This document shows, piece after piece, positions 34,432 to 43,598 of a DNA stretch of 64,000 nt. Within the stretch, counting starts at the first letter, position 1. Each line of letters begins with the position of its first letter. This stretch comes from JBCCSZ01 sp039821145 (lineage in GTDB: Bacteria; Bacteroidota; Bacteroidia; Chitinophagales; Saprospiraceae): NCBI GenBank assembly GCA_039821145.1, contig JBCBOS010000007.1, positions 1-64,000 of the forward strand, in the 5' to 3' direction. The notes beneath the pieces are model-generated. The model was not told where the DNA came from. It saw only the letters and a program-made list of their open reading frames with translations, and did no database searches. Made by a program: the position numbers and the translations under genes.

Positions 34432-35106
34432 ATGATCCAAGCGAAGAGCATCCACAAATCTTACGACAACCTTCACGTCCTGAAAGGGGTCGACTTACAG
34501 ATCGACAAGGGAGAGATCGTCTCCATCGTTGGCAAATCCGGTGCTGGTAAGAGTACCTTGCTGCACATACTGGGGACCTTGGATACGGCAGACAAGGGCC
34601 TGTTGGAAATCAACGGGCAGGAGGTTGGGCAGATGAATGCCCGCCAGCTGGCCGCCTTCCGGAACGAAAACATCGGCTTCGTCTTTCAATTTCACCACCT
34701 GCTTCCCGAATTCACAGCCGTAGAAAATGTGTGCATTCCCGCCTACATCGCCGGGACCTATGAAAAAGAGGCAGAGGTGCGCGCCAAAGAATTGCTCGAC
34801 TACCTGGGCCTGTCGGCCCGACTGACCCACAAACCCACAGAGCTATCGGGCGGAGAGCAACAACGGGTGGCCATGGCCCGCGCCTTGGTCAATCGCCCTG
34901 GGATTGTTTTTGCCGACGAACCGACGGGCAACCTGGATTCTGCTTCCTCACAGGAATTGCACCAGCTCCTATTCCGCCTTCGCGACGATTTTCAACAAAC
35001 TTTTGTGATTGTGACCCACAACGAGGAACTGGCTGGGATGAGCGACCGACGCCTGGTCATGGAAGATGGGAAATTGCTCAACGGACTGTCGAGTCAATCA
35101 GCTTGA
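34432..35106 (+). CDS. lolD: ABC transporter ATP-binding protein, LolD-type
   Basis: 224 residues, typical of LolD/MacB-type ATPases. It has Walker A GKSGAGKST, Q-loop FVFQFHHLLPEFTAVENV (diagnostic of LolD), signature LSGGEQQRVAMARAL and Walker B FADEPTGNLD. With LolC/E-type permeases it extracts lipoproteins from the inner membrane for outer-membrane delivery. The permease is not adjacent. The last 9 bases overlap the stop end of the convergent proline dehydrogenase gene. Confidence 0.88.
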   Translation: MIQAKSIHKSYDNLHVLKGVDLQIDKGEIVSIVGKSGAGKSTLLHILGTLDTADKGLLEINGQEVGQMNARQLAAFRNENIGFVFQFHHLLPEFTAVENVCIPAYIAGTYEKEAEVRAKELLDYLGLSARLTHKPTELSGGEQQRVAMARALVNRPGIVFADEPTGNLDSASSQELHQLLFRLRDDFQQTFVIVTHNEELAGMSDRRLVMEDGKLLNGLSSQSA

Positions 35107-36285
35107 ACTCCTGCGTTTTACCTCCTTATTCACCTGTTCGTATTCTCTGCTGAGGTCTCCAGCCACTGCACTGTTTTCCTGAGCCCTCCGAATCAAGTAG
35201 GGCACCACTTCCTTGACCTGTCCATACGGCATGTACTTGGCGACATTGTATCCTGCGTCGGCCAAATTGAAGGTGATTTGATCACTCATTCCGTACAATT
35301 GACAGAAATTCAGGTGGGGGTGAATGCGCGACAGATTGCGCTCGGCGATGAGTTCGGCCTGTAGCAAACAGCTTTTCTGGTTGTGAGTGGCGTTGCAGGA
35401 AGCCATTTTTTCGTAGTGGTCAACACAGAAGCGCACCGCTGTATTGTAGGCGTCATCTGTGGCTTGCTTGCTAGGTTGGATGGGAGAAGGATAGCCCATT
35501 TCCTCGGCCCGCCGCCGTTCCTTTTCCATGTAGGCACCCCGCACCAACTTGGCACCCAGCATATAGCCTTCGCGCTGCGCCTCATCAAATGAGTCAAACA
35601 GAAACTGCAGCCGATCGTGGCGATACATCTGAAAGGTATTGTAAATGACCACTCGCTCGCGGTTGTACCGCTTCATCATCAGGTTGACCAGGTGATCAAT
35701 GGTATCTTGAACCCAGCTCTCTTCGGCATCAAAGAATACGGCAACGTTTCGCTCGCTGGCGTAGTGACAAATGGAGTCCACCCGTTTGAGCACCGCCCGA
35801 TATTCCCGACGGGTTTGCCTCGTCAGAGAGGCCCCCTTTTGGATGCTCTCCAACAGACCAAATCGGGCCAGTCCAGATATTTTGGTGCTGATCACCGGAA
35901 CGCTGTTGTGCTGGTGGGCAAATTCGATGGCTCGAATGTTTTCGTTCATGGTGCGATTGAAGTCCTGCTCTGTCGTTTTGGCTTCGGCACCATAGTCCAA
36001 AATGGTCAACGAATCGTATTCGTACAATTTCTTGATGTTGGGCTCACATTCCAGGAGGGTTCGACCGCCGACGAATTGCTCGAAGATGGTCTTGCGAATG
36101 ATCGACTCGGTGAAGGGCAAGCGAAGTCGAAGGGCCAGTAAGCCCATTTTTGATCCAAAGTTGACCAACCAGTTGTTGTTCATCATTTTGAACAACCAGG
36201 CCATTTTTATCAGTTCTTTATCTGTTTTATTGGAAAAGGCGATTTTCGTATTTGAGAAATCGACCACTTTTTCGGTTAAGGCCAT
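35098..36285 (-). CDS. Proline dehydrogenase family protein
   Basis: 395 residues from the ATG at 36285; a GTG at 36294 would overlap the aroE stop. It has the FAD-dependent proline oxidase barrel: TKISGLARFGLLE, FFDAEESWVQDTIDHLV, YNTFQMYRHD, GAKLVRGAYMEKERRRAEEMGYPSPI, ATHNQKS and the active-site motif YLIRRAQENSAV. The enzyme oxidises proline to pyrroline-5-carboxylate and feeds electrons to quinone. The P5C dehydrogenase partner is not in this window. It follows aroE by five bases in the same direction. Confidence 0.9.
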   Translation of the reverse strand: MALTEKVVDFSNTKIAFSNKTDKELIKMAWLFKMMNNNWLVNFGSKMGLLALRLRLPFTESIIRKTIFEQFVGGRTLLECEPNIKKLYEYDSLTILDYGAEAKTTEQDFNRTMNENIRAIEFAHQHNSVPVISTKISGLARFGLLESIQKGASLTRQTRREYRAVLKRVDSICHYASERNVAVFFDAEESWVQDTIDHLVNLMMKRYNRERVVIYNTFQMYRHDRLQFLFDSFDEAQREGYMLGAKLVRGAYMEKERRRAEEMGYPSPIQPSKQATDDAYNTAVRFCVDHYEKMASCNATHNQKSCLLQAELIAERNLSRIHPHLNFCQLYGMSDQITFNLADAGYNVAKYMPYGQVKEVVPYLIRRAQENSAVAGDLSREYEQVNKEVKRRSSS

Positions 36286-36290
36286 GACTT

Positions 36291-37040
36291 TCACGTTTCA
36301 GATGTCCAGATGTCCCAGGCTTTTTCAGCCTGTAGATGTAACATTTCGAGGCCGTTGCAGATGGAGGCGCCGGCCTGCTCTCCTCGCTCCAAAAATAGGG
36401 TTTTTTCAGGATTATATACCAAATCATACAGAAAATGCTTCGCCTCCAAAGATTCGTACGGAAGGTCCGGGCAAGTCTCGCTTTTCGGGTGCATTCCCAG
36501 AGGGGTTGTGTTGACAACCAAGTGATGTATTTGCATCACCTTCTCCGTCAATTCGCCATAGGTCAAGTGCCCTTTCCCAGCTTGCCGGGAGACCAATTGG
36601 AAGGGAATGGCCAGTTGTTTCAAAACATAGCCAACCGCTTTGGAAGCCCCGCCTGTGCCCAATACCAATGCCTTGGCAGGCACTGCCTTTCCGGAAGCTC
36701 GAAAAAAGCCTTCGAGTGACTTTTTGAACCCATAGACATCCGTGTTGAATCCCTTGGTTTTGCTGTTTCGAAACAAGATGGTGTTGACCGCTCCGACTTC
36801 TGCTGCGGCGGGATCAATGTCGTCCAAAAAATCCATCACAGTTTCCTTGTAGGGAATGGTGACATTCATCCCTTTCAGCTCTGGCCAGGATTCTATCAGG
36901 CCGGGAAACGCCTCGATGGCATCCAGTGGAAACAGTTCGTAATGGCTGTCCTTGATGCCGTCGCGTTTGAACTTTTTGGTAAAATAGGTTTTCGAAAAAG
37001 AATGCGACAATGGATTTCCGATGAGGGCATATAGTGGCAT
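36291..37040 (-). CDS. aroE: Shikimate dehydrogenase
   Basis: 249 residues from the ATG at 37040 (MPLYALIGNPLSHSFSK); the upstream in-frame extension lacks homology. It has the shikimate-binding motifs NPLSHSFS and NVTIPYKE, GAVNTI, FNTDVYGF, and the nucleotide-binding GTGGASKAV. It reduces 3-dehydroshikimate with NADPH in aromatic amino-acid synthesis. The length is slightly below the usual about 270, mainly through a compact C terminus. No other aro gene is adjacent. Confidence 0.93.
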   Translation of the reverse strand: MPLYALIGNPLSHSFSKTYFTKKFKRDGIKDSHYELFPLDAIEAFPGLIESWPELKGMNVTIPYKETVMDFLDDIDPAAAEVGAVNTILFRNSKTKGFNTDVYGFKKSLEGFFRASGKAVPAKALVLGTGGASKAVGYVLKQLAIPFQLVSRQAGKGHLTYGELTEKVMQIHHLVVNTTPLGMHPKSETCPDLPYESLEAKHFLYDLVYNPEKTLFLERGEQAGASICNGLEMLHLQAEKAWDIWTSET

Positions 37041-37109
37041 GAAACAATGTAGTAATTTTTCCTGAAAACGGAAAAGTGTCCCCTCATCTTTCTCCCACAA
37101 CGAGCGGGT

Positions 37110-38075
37110 CTAGCGGCGGGCCAATCGCTCCATCAAAAAGACAGAGGCAAACCCCACCACCATCATCACCACCACCGCAAGCACGAAAGGTTCTCCCTCG
37201 AATCCACTGGGAAGGACATTGTCCTCGGTCAATATCTTTTTGGGACTGATGCCATCGTCAGCCAGGATGATCTTTCCAGCCTCATCTCTCAACCAATCAA
37301 CGGGATTGCGCCAGGGCCATATCTTGTTGAGCGAGCCGAGCATGAAGCCCGTCAGGGTGGCCAGGGTGAGAGAGCGATGGTGTTTGAACAGCCAGGACAA
37401 CAGGCGAGAAACAGTTGCCAGTCCAGTCAAGCAGCCCAAGGCGAACACCCCCATGATCAGCAATTTGGATGGGTCGAGGGTTCTGAGGGCGGGCTTGAGG
37501 GTATCGCTGACGATGAAGGTGTACATCCCCATCAACAACAGGATGAAACTGCCGGATATGCCTGGTAAGATGAGCGCCGAAATGGCGATGGCTCCCGCCA
37601 AAAATACCACCAACAAGGACTCAGACCCATTGGCAGGAGAAATGATGGTGATGCCATATGCCAGGACCGTTCCCAGGATCAACATGACGATCTCCCCTGC
37701 TTTCCAACGTTCAATTTGGCGTCCGACATAGATGGCCGAAGCGATGATGAGTCCAAAGAAAAAGCCCCAAACCACCGGGGGATAAGTTTCCAACAGCCAG
37801 CTCACCACAAAAACCCCCAGTACGATTCCGGAGGCCATTCCCACCAGCAGTGGCAGCAAAAAAATGCCGTCGATGGCCTGCCAGGCTCCCTTCCATCCAT
37901 CTTTGCGCCAGGCCTTGACCAGATTGGGACCGATGGATCGGATGACGTTGATCAGTCGTTCGTAGATGCCCGTGATGAAGGCAATGGTTCCGCCCGAGAC
38001 ACCAGGGATGACCTCCGCCACACCCATGGCCATGCCTTTGAGGGCCGTACCGATGCTGTTGTTTTTTCGCTCCAT
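37110..38075 (-). CDS. DUF368 polytopic membrane protein
   Basis: 321 residues with eight to nine hydrophobic segments. The diagnostic N-terminal motif is MGVAEVIPGVSGGTIAFITGIYERLI, and the second half repeats it as ALILPGISGSFILLLMGMY, the internal duplication of DUF368. Members have been linked to undecaprenyl-phosphate recycling (the UptA/PopT-related field), which would fit an envelope role; the assignment to transport here is by family only. It lies between aroE and the PLC-like gene in the same direction. Confidence 0.88.
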   Translation of the reverse strand: MERKNNSIGTALKGMAMGVAEVIPGVSGGTIAFITGIYERLINVIRSIGPNLVKAWRKDGWKGAWQAIDGIFLLPLLVGMASGIVLGVFVVSWLLETYPPVVWGFFFGLIIASAIYVGRQIERWKAGEIVMLILGTVLAYGITIISPANGSESLLVVFLAGAIAISALILPGISGSFILLLMGMYTFIVSDTLKPALRTLDPSKLLIMGVFALGCLTGLATVSRLLSWLFKHHRSLTLATLTGFMLGSLNKIWPWRNPVDWLRDEAGKIILADDGISPKKILTEDNVLPSGFEGEPFVLAVVVMMVVGFASVFLMERLARR

Positions 38076-38141
38076 GCCCGCAAATGTAGCTTGGTTGAAT
38101 GAATTTCACAAGATGTAGGCCCAAAAGAGAGAAGCCCTTTG

Positions 38142-39401
38142 TCAGCCTTCGTGCTGCCGCCCTTTGATCTTGCCCCTCTCCTGCCCTTCGCGATCGCGCT
38201 TCTTGCGCATGCTTTCCAGCCAGCCAGATGCATCCAGCTCGCGCAAGTCGGGCTGGCCCGCGTCGTACCAGGCGGTCATCCAAGCACTTCCAATGGCCAA
38301 AATGGCTCCCCGCATGCGATTTTCCACCATGCCTTTCATCCGACGGTCGTAGGCATCGGCAAATTCCTTGCACTGGGTGAGGATGGTCCTTTCCAAGCGG
38401 TTGTCGTAGCACATTTGCTGGTCTATGGGAAAGCGAAGCCGAAGGTCTTGCTCGATGCCAAGGACGCTGTCGACCAAGGCATGACTGCTCAGTACAATGT
38501 CCCAGTAAAACTCTTCTGGATTGCGAATGTACTGGGCCTTTCCGACGAAATAGTCAAATCGTTGATCGGCAAACAGCTCGGGAATGCGACTCTCCCAAAA
38601 GGCATGGATGCCCAACTGATTGGTCAACTGGCCATTGTAATTTTCGGTGGTGTGCAGCGGCACGTGGGCATCGCCAATGTAGTGGCCAAAATCGGCGCTG
38701 AGCTGCAAGACGCGTTTGGCATCGCGCTGTTCAAATGCCTTTGTCAAACGCTTCTGCATCTGCACCAGATGGTAGGGCAAAATGCCATAGGAGGAGAAAT
38801 GATCGGTTGCCAAAACCGATTGACAGTCCATGTCCAAGCCTAGATCGTCCAAGAGGAAGCGAATCTCTTCGCAATCCAGCGTCCATTCATCTTCGTAGTA
38901 TTGCGGCTTGATCTTGGCCAAAAACCATTTTTCGTATTGGCTGCCCAGCTTCTGCAATCGCTGGTGTGACAATTGGAGGCTGTCCGCGATGCGAGTAAAG
39001 TCTGTACTGTCGCGAAAGGGCCCTTCCCAATTTCGGAACTGCAAGGACAAGGTGTCGCCTATCGACCGGACAATGTCCAAAGAGGTATACTGGATCAGCA
39101 CATCATTCCAACTGCGAGGTACTTCCCGAAAGGGCATCTCCCCCCAGTGGTCTATGTCGATGTAGTGCCGGATCGCCTCGTGTTTGCTGGCATAGCGCCG
39201 CTTGTCGGGATCTACGGCATGATCGGTGAGATAGTCGATTTGACTTTTGTAAAAATACAACATGTCCGACGGCAGAGTGAAAACGGCCAGGCGGTTGATG
39301 CGCCGATGCCCGAAAAAGCCCCAATCCAATGTAAAGGCAGTCCCTCCCAACAGCAATAGACTGGCAAAAAACAAGATGGGAAAAAGACGACGGTACATCA
39401 T
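38142..39401 (-). CDS. Zinc-dependent phospholipase C / S1-P1 nuclease-like exported protein
   Basis: 419 residues. The ATG at 39401 overlaps the preceding gene's TGA in an ATGA junction, which decides the start over an in-frame ATG at 39407. An N-terminal signal segment (LFPILFFASLLLLGG) precedes WGFFGHRRINRLA, with the first zinc-ligand histidine. Further ligands lie in RHYIDIDHW, ADFGHYIGDAHVPLHTTENYNG and GIHAFWES (H-x3-D, H-x-x-x-H and H-x-x-x-E patterns). The family cleaves phosphodiesters in lipids or nucleic acids; the substrate is unknown. The C terminus is Arg/Lys-rich. Confidence 0.85.
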   Translation of the reverse strand: MMYRRLFPILFFASLLLLGGTAFTLDWGFFGHRRINRLAVFTLPSDMLYFYKSQIDYLTDHAVDPDKRRYASKHEAIRHYIDIDHWGEMPFREVPRSWNDVLIQYTSLDIVRSIGDTLSLQFRNWEGPFRDSTDFTRIADSLQLSHQRLQKLGSQYEKWFLAKIKPQYYEDEWTLDCEEIRFLLDDLGLDMDCQSVLATDHFSSYGILPYHLVQMQKRLTKAFEQRDAKRVLQLSADFGHYIGDAHVPLHTTENYNGQLTNQLGIHAFWESRIPELFADQRFDYFVGKAQYIRNPEEFYWDIVLSSHALVDSVLGIEQDLRLRFPIDQQMCYDNRLERTILTQCKEFADAYDRRMKGMVENRMRGAILAIGSAWMTAWYDAGQPDLRELDASGWLESMRKKRDREGQERGKIKGRQHEG

Positions 39402-40033
39402 AGCCATTCAATTTTTAGGTACTCACCCTGCAACAGCTCGGCAGACAAGCTGTCGGTCGCCGCGGAGGCAGCAAAGAAGTACAGGTGCAAATCGCGTTTC
39501 ATCTCCCGGACATCCATGACAATTTCTTCTTCTGGAAAGTAAAATCCGTTGACGGATAGCCGGCCTGTCCATTGACCTCCTTGGCGGAGTAGATCGTTGA
39601 AGCCAGTATTTTGCCGATTGGTGGCCGCCCAGTAGTGGTAGGTCTCGCAGTCGATGATGAGTTCGTTGTCTTCATTGCCCTGCGTGGAAGCCACTGTTCT
39701 GGCAGCCAGCTCAGACAGATCGAGCAAAGGTTGTCCATCGGCCCCACTTTCCAGTTGTTGAGGACACAAATGGGCAAACAAGCCAGGCAATTGATGGGCT
39801 TGGACTTCCAACACAAAATCTTCCGGACGCAGTTGGACCAAACCATCTTTGAGGGCCAGCTCTTTGCCATCCTGAAATACCCGCAATTGAAAGCCATTGG
39901 CCTTTGCTGCTGGCAACTTTGCTTGTTGGGCAGACTGGTTTGAAGATGTCTCTCCACAGGCCATTCCGAGCAAGCCCAACAAACCGAGCAAGCAATACAG
40001 AACGGGAGATGGAGTGAGAGTTGGAGACATCAT
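39398..40033 (-). CDS. Hypothetical lipoprotein
   Basis: 211 residues with a lipobox LGMAC (near residue 26) after a Leu/Gly-rich signal segment. The mature part (FQLRVFQDGKELALKDGLVQLRPEDFVLEVQAHQL...) ends YLKIEWL and contains a few cysteines. No family recognised. It is coupled to the downstream PLC-like gene by a 4-base ATGA overlap and follows the DUF4340 gene by 12 bases, so it is almost surely part of the same transcript. Confidence 0.75.
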   Translation of the reverse strand: MMSPTLTPSPVLYCLLGLLGLLGMACGETSSNQSAQQAKLPAAKANGFQLRVFQDGKELALKDGLVQLRPEDFVLEVQAHQLPGLFAHLCPQQLESGADGQPLLDLSELAARTVASTQGNEDNELIIDCETYHYWAATNRQNTGFNDLLRQGGQWTGRLSVNGFYFPEEEIVMDVREMKRDLHLYFFAASAATDSLSAELLQGEYLKIEWL

Positions 40034-40045
40034 CCTTGCTTGGTC

Positions 40046-41059
40046 TTAATCAAAAAACTGCGGATAGCCCCAAAATGCCTTTTCGAAGTTGCGGTGCTGT
40101 CCGACCAAGAAGTCTCCCTCGCTGGTGGATACATGGTAGCGTTCGACGGCTGTTTGGGTGGCCACGCGGTCGTCTGTCAGCAAATTTCCTTCGCTGTCGT
40201 AGGGAATGATGGGATGGAAGTTGATGGTCTTGCTCTCTCCATCTTTGCGCTTGATCGTCATTTTCATAAACGGAACCAGGGCCGATACCGAGTCTTTCTT
40301 GGTGGATTTGTTCTTGTATCCCTCTGCCTGCACATTTTCAAGGCTGTACAGAAAGGCTTCCATTCGTCCTTTTTTCAGTGGGCGATTGATGGCAGGCGTC
40401 ACTTCGTAAAATGGCTTGACACTGTAGTCGCCATCAGTGGCCGACAAGACGAACGACTGGTTCTTTTGCTTGGGGTATTCGACAGATACAGACTCGATGT
40501 TGTCGATGGACTCGCGCAGCACGCCCCGGTCTCTCCAATCGTCTCCTTTGACCTCGTAGCGGGCCCGCAGTCCTCCCTGCCAGTTGGGAATGTGCATCAC
40601 AAATGGATTTTCGTAGCCTTCGCGCATCATGTAAGTCCCCATCTCGTCATTGGTCATTCCCCCCACATAGTAGGTATTGATTTTTTTGTCTCCCCGACCG
40701 TAAATCTCCACTTTGATCCCCTCGGCTGCCATGGTACTGACGACATTGGGAACAGCTGCATCGGACGGAATGTAGCGGATGCGGATGCGGTGAATGGCTT
40801 GGAGCAGGTTGTGAACCACATTTTGGCGGGCCAGGTGCTTGCCGTTGTACAGCCATTTTGCCCCCTGGCGCACCAAAGTGGTGGTATTGCCCTTTCGGTC
40901 TGCCAGAAAAATCTTTTGAATCTGCCCGGTATCTTCTACGTGAAAAAGACGCTCTTCGGTCAAGGTCGCCATTTTGCCGGATGGTTTGTTGTTCAGGTAC
41001 CAAGCGGTGCCACCACCGAGGAGTACGAATAACAATAGCAAAATTAGAATTCTCTTCAT
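40046..41059 (-). CDS. DUF4340 domain-containing protein
   Basis: 337 residues with an N-terminal transmembrane or signal-anchor segment (ILILLLLFVLLGGGTAWYLN). The sequence LFHVEDTGQIQKIFLADRKGNTTTLVRQGAKWLYNGKHLARQNVVHNLLQAI matches DUF4340. In many bacteria DUF4340 proteins are encoded directly after GldG-like ABC auxiliary proteins, as here (12 bases after gldG), and may be periplasmic accessories of that exporter. Function not established. Confidence 0.85.
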   Translation of the reverse strand: MKRILILLLLFVLLGGGTAWYLNNKPSGKMATLTEERLFHVEDTGQIQKIFLADRKGNTTTLVRQGAKWLYNGKHLARQNVVHNLLQAIHRIRIRYIPSDAAVPNVVSTMAAEGIKVEIYGRGDKKINTYYVGGMTNDEMGTYMMREGYENPFVMHIPNWQGGLRARYEVKGDDWRDRGVLRESIDNIESVSVEYPKQKNQSFVLSATDGDYSVKPFYEVTPAINRPLKKGRMEAFLYSLENVQAEGYKNKSTKKDSVSALVPFMKMTIKRKDGESKTINFHPIIPYDSEGNLLTDDRVATQTAVERYHVSTSEGDFLVGQHRNFEKAFWGYPQFFD

Positions 41060-41071
41060 CTCGCGTTTGAT

Positions 41072-42775
41072 TTATGGCTGCGCATATCGACGCCGCCGGA
41101 TGTATTGATAAATGAACCCAAATACCAACAAAAATACCAATGGAACCAGGATGTTGAACAGGCGCCACTGGGTCTTTTCTGCCTTGGCTTTGGCTGTATC
41201 GAGCAGTCGAAGTTTCACTTCTTTGGAACGCGCTTCTATCACTCCGGTATCATCCAGTAGGTATTCAATGGCATTGATCAAAAAATCTTTGTTGCCGCTG
41301 AAGGTTTTGCGTTCGTATTGATTGTAGCCCATCGGACTGATGTTTCGATTGGTGGGGTTGTACAGGTTTTTGGGGACATCTCCATCTGAGACGACCAACA
41401 TGCGAGTGGGCGCACTGCTGGGCTTGAATTCCTGATCGATCTTGCGCAGGCCTGCCATCATGCCGTCGGACACCCTGTTTTCGAAGGCCGAAGAGAAGGT
41501 CCCTTCCAACATCACGGCGACGGGTTGTCGTCCCTGATTGAATTTTTCAATGTCGGGTTCGTAGCGCAGGATTTCGAAATTGAGTCGAGACAGATAGTTT
41601 TGGACCCGGCTCCGAGGAGAAGAGGCCAACAGGATGCTTTTTTTGACAGGCGTTTTGGTTCGAATGGTATCGATGGTACTGGGAAAGAGCATGTTGACCT
41701 GTCCCAATCCCTTAACCACTGGATGGTTGGAAGCCGGGGCGACGAGCGGGTGGTAATACCAGCGAAACAGATCGTATTGATTGCCAGAGCCCAGATTGCC
41801 CGTCACCATGGGAATCTTGGTACAAAACCAATCGAGGAGCAAATTTTGTTTGACCCTGGCGCCATATTTGAACAGCATGTCATCCAAATTCAGCTCCCTG
41901 GGCAAGGGGATGTACTCCTTTCGAACCCGAAGACTGTCCAAGTTGACATTGAGCGCATCGAGCATCCACAAGACCTTGCCACCCGACATGATGTACTGGT
42001 CGATGATGAATTTGTCTCGGTCTGAAAACCCCACCCGGGGCTTGGCAATGACCAGGGCCGCCACCTCTGGTTTGATCTGGTAGACGGTATCGAGTGAGAC
42101 ATCGCCAAAATTGTAATAAGGCTTGATCTGTTTGCGCAAATCTGCCGTTTGCACATCGGCCAATTCGCCATGGCCCTGAAGGAAGAGAATGGGGCGCTTT
42201 CGATAAAGCTGAATCTTTTGCAAGGCATTGGCAAACTTGTACTCCAACAAGCTGACCGAATTGTTGAGCGTGATCTGATTGGGCACACCCAGCACTTCGC
42301 TTTCCAGCAAATTGATGGTGGATTGCCGCCCGCGATGGTACATGATGGCGTAGGGGTAAATGAGGATTTCCTTGACCTCATCAACATCTTCCACCCGCAA
42401 ATTGGTGGGCCGAATGCCTTCCTTGGCCAAATTCTCCCGCCGCTGGTTGATTTCTTCTACGGTACCCAGATTGGGATTGTCAAATTCGTATTCGATGTAG
42501 CTCGACAGGGAATTCAATTCGTCCAACATCTCAATGGTGGCCCTTTGCAAACGCTTGAAACCCGCCGGGAATTCGCCGTCCAACAATATTTTGACAAACA
42601 CCCGCTCGTCCAAGTTCTCCACCATCTTGACAGTCGGTTCGGACAGGGTGAAGCGTTTGTCTTCGGTCAAATCGATGTGATCATAGACCGCTGACCCCAG
42701 GATGTTGATGACAATCAGGATGCCTGTCAGCAAGGCCAATTGGATGTAGGATTGTATTTTTTTACTTTGCAACAT
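41072..42775 (-). CDS. gldG: Gliding motility-associated ABC transporter accessory protein GldG
   Basis: 567 residues from the ATG at 42775; a TTG at 42790 gives a slightly longer frame and is less likely. It has an N-terminal transmembrane helix (IQLALLTGILIVINILG), then LDEDKRFTLSEPTVKMV-like and VKILLDGEFPAGFKRLQRA (GldG signatures), the GXGH-like FLQGHGELAD region, a periplasmic domain, and a C-terminal transmembrane helix (LFNILVPLVFLLVFGFIYQYIRRRR). GldG acts with GldA and GldF as an ABC complex required for gliding in Flavobacterium. Confidence 0.93.
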   Translation of the reverse strand: MLQSKKIQSYIQLALLTGILIVINILGSAVYDHIDLTEDKRFTLSEPTVKMVENLDERVFVKILLDGEFPAGFKRLQRATIEMLDELNSLSSYIEYEFDNPNLGTVEEINQRRENLAKEGIRPTNLRVEDVDEVKEILIYPYAIMYHRGRQSTINLLESEVLGVPNQITLNNSVSLLEYKFANALQKIQLYRKRPILFLQGHGELADVQTADLRKQIKPYYNFGDVSLDTVYQIKPEVAALVIAKPRVGFSDRDKFIIDQYIMSGGKVLWMLDALNVNLDSLRVRKEYIPLPRELNLDDMLFKYGARVKQNLLLDWFCTKIPMVTGNLGSGNQYDLFRWYYHPLVAPASNHPVVKGLGQVNMLFPSTIDTIRTKTPVKKSILLASSPRSRVQNYLSRLNFEILRYEPDIEKFNQGRQPVAVMLEGTFSSAFENRVSDGMMAGLRKIDQEFKPSSAPTRMLVVSDGDVPKNLYNPTNRNISPMGYNQYERKTFSGNKDFLINAIEYLLDDTGVIEARSKEVKLRLLDTAKAKAEKTQWRLFNILVPLVFLLVFGFIYQYIRRRRYAQP

Positions 42776-42808
42776 AAAAGCACTGTTCAAAATAAGCGTC
42801 CCCAGCCC

Positions 42809-43540
42809 TTACCACTTTCTGCGAGAAAGCGACAATTGGGTGAGAAATCCAAAAAACAAGATGACCGATAGGAAATACAATATGTCCCGGGTATCGATCA
42901 CGCCCCGGCTGATGGATGTATAATGATAATCAATGCCAAGCATTTGCACCAAATCATCGGTCTTGCCGACGAATATGGGCAGTTTGCTCAGGTAGAAAAA
43001 GGCATAGTAGAAGAAGAAACACAGGAAAGTCGCCAAAATGAAGGCAACGATCTGGTTGTTGGTCAAGGAGGAAGCAAAAATCCCGATGGCGACAAAGACC
43101 CCTCCCAGCAGAACCAAGCCGATGTAGGAGCCCATGATGGCTCCACTGTCCAAATTGCCCTTGGGGGCACCCAGTTGGTAGACCGAATAGTAGTAACACA
43201 AAGTGGGCAGGATGGCGAAGATCACAAGGAGCAGACAAGCCAGGTATTTGCCACTGATGATTTGCCAGTCGCTCAAGGGGCGCGTCACCAATAGCTCGAT
43301 GGTGCCCGTTTGGTTTTCTTCGGCAAAAGAGCGCATGGTGATGGCCGGGATGAGAAAAACGAAGATCACTGGGGCGATGCCAAAGAGCTGGTCCATGGTG
43401 GCGTATTCGTAGCCCAAGATGCTGTAGTCGGGAAAGACCCACATGACCAGCCCCATGATCACCAAGAAGGTCCCGATGACGATGTACCCGATGAGGGAGC
43501 TGAAAAATGTGTTGACTTCTTTAAAAAATATACTGAGCAT
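42809..43540 (-). CDS. gldF: Gliding motility-associated ABC transporter permease GldF
   Basis: 243 residues with six hydrophobic segments. It starts MLSIFFKEVNTFFSSLIGYIVIGTFLV, contains the conserved ITMRSFAEENQTGTIELLVTRPLSDWQI segment of ABC-2 permeases, and ends FFGFLTQLSLSRRKW. This matches GldF in length and motifs. It forms the membrane part of the GldAFG transporter. gldG follows 33 bases downstream. Confidence 0.94.
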   Translation of the reverse strand: MLSIFFKEVNTFFSSLIGYIVIGTFLVIMGLVMWVFPDYSILGYEYATMDQLFGIAPVIFVFLIPAITMRSFAEENQTGTIELLVTRPLSDWQIISGKYLACLLLVIFAILPTLCYYYSVYQLGAPKGNLDSGAIMGSYIGLVLLGGVFVAIGIFASSLTNNQIVAFILATFLCFFFYYAFFYLSKLPIFVGKTDDLVQMLGIDYHYTSISRGVIDTRDILYFLSVILFFGFLTQLSLSRRKW

Positions 43541-43598
43541 GTAGCTTCCAATGGTTTGATAAATGAATGTTGTCCTCAGCTCGACGGCCCTTTGCCCG

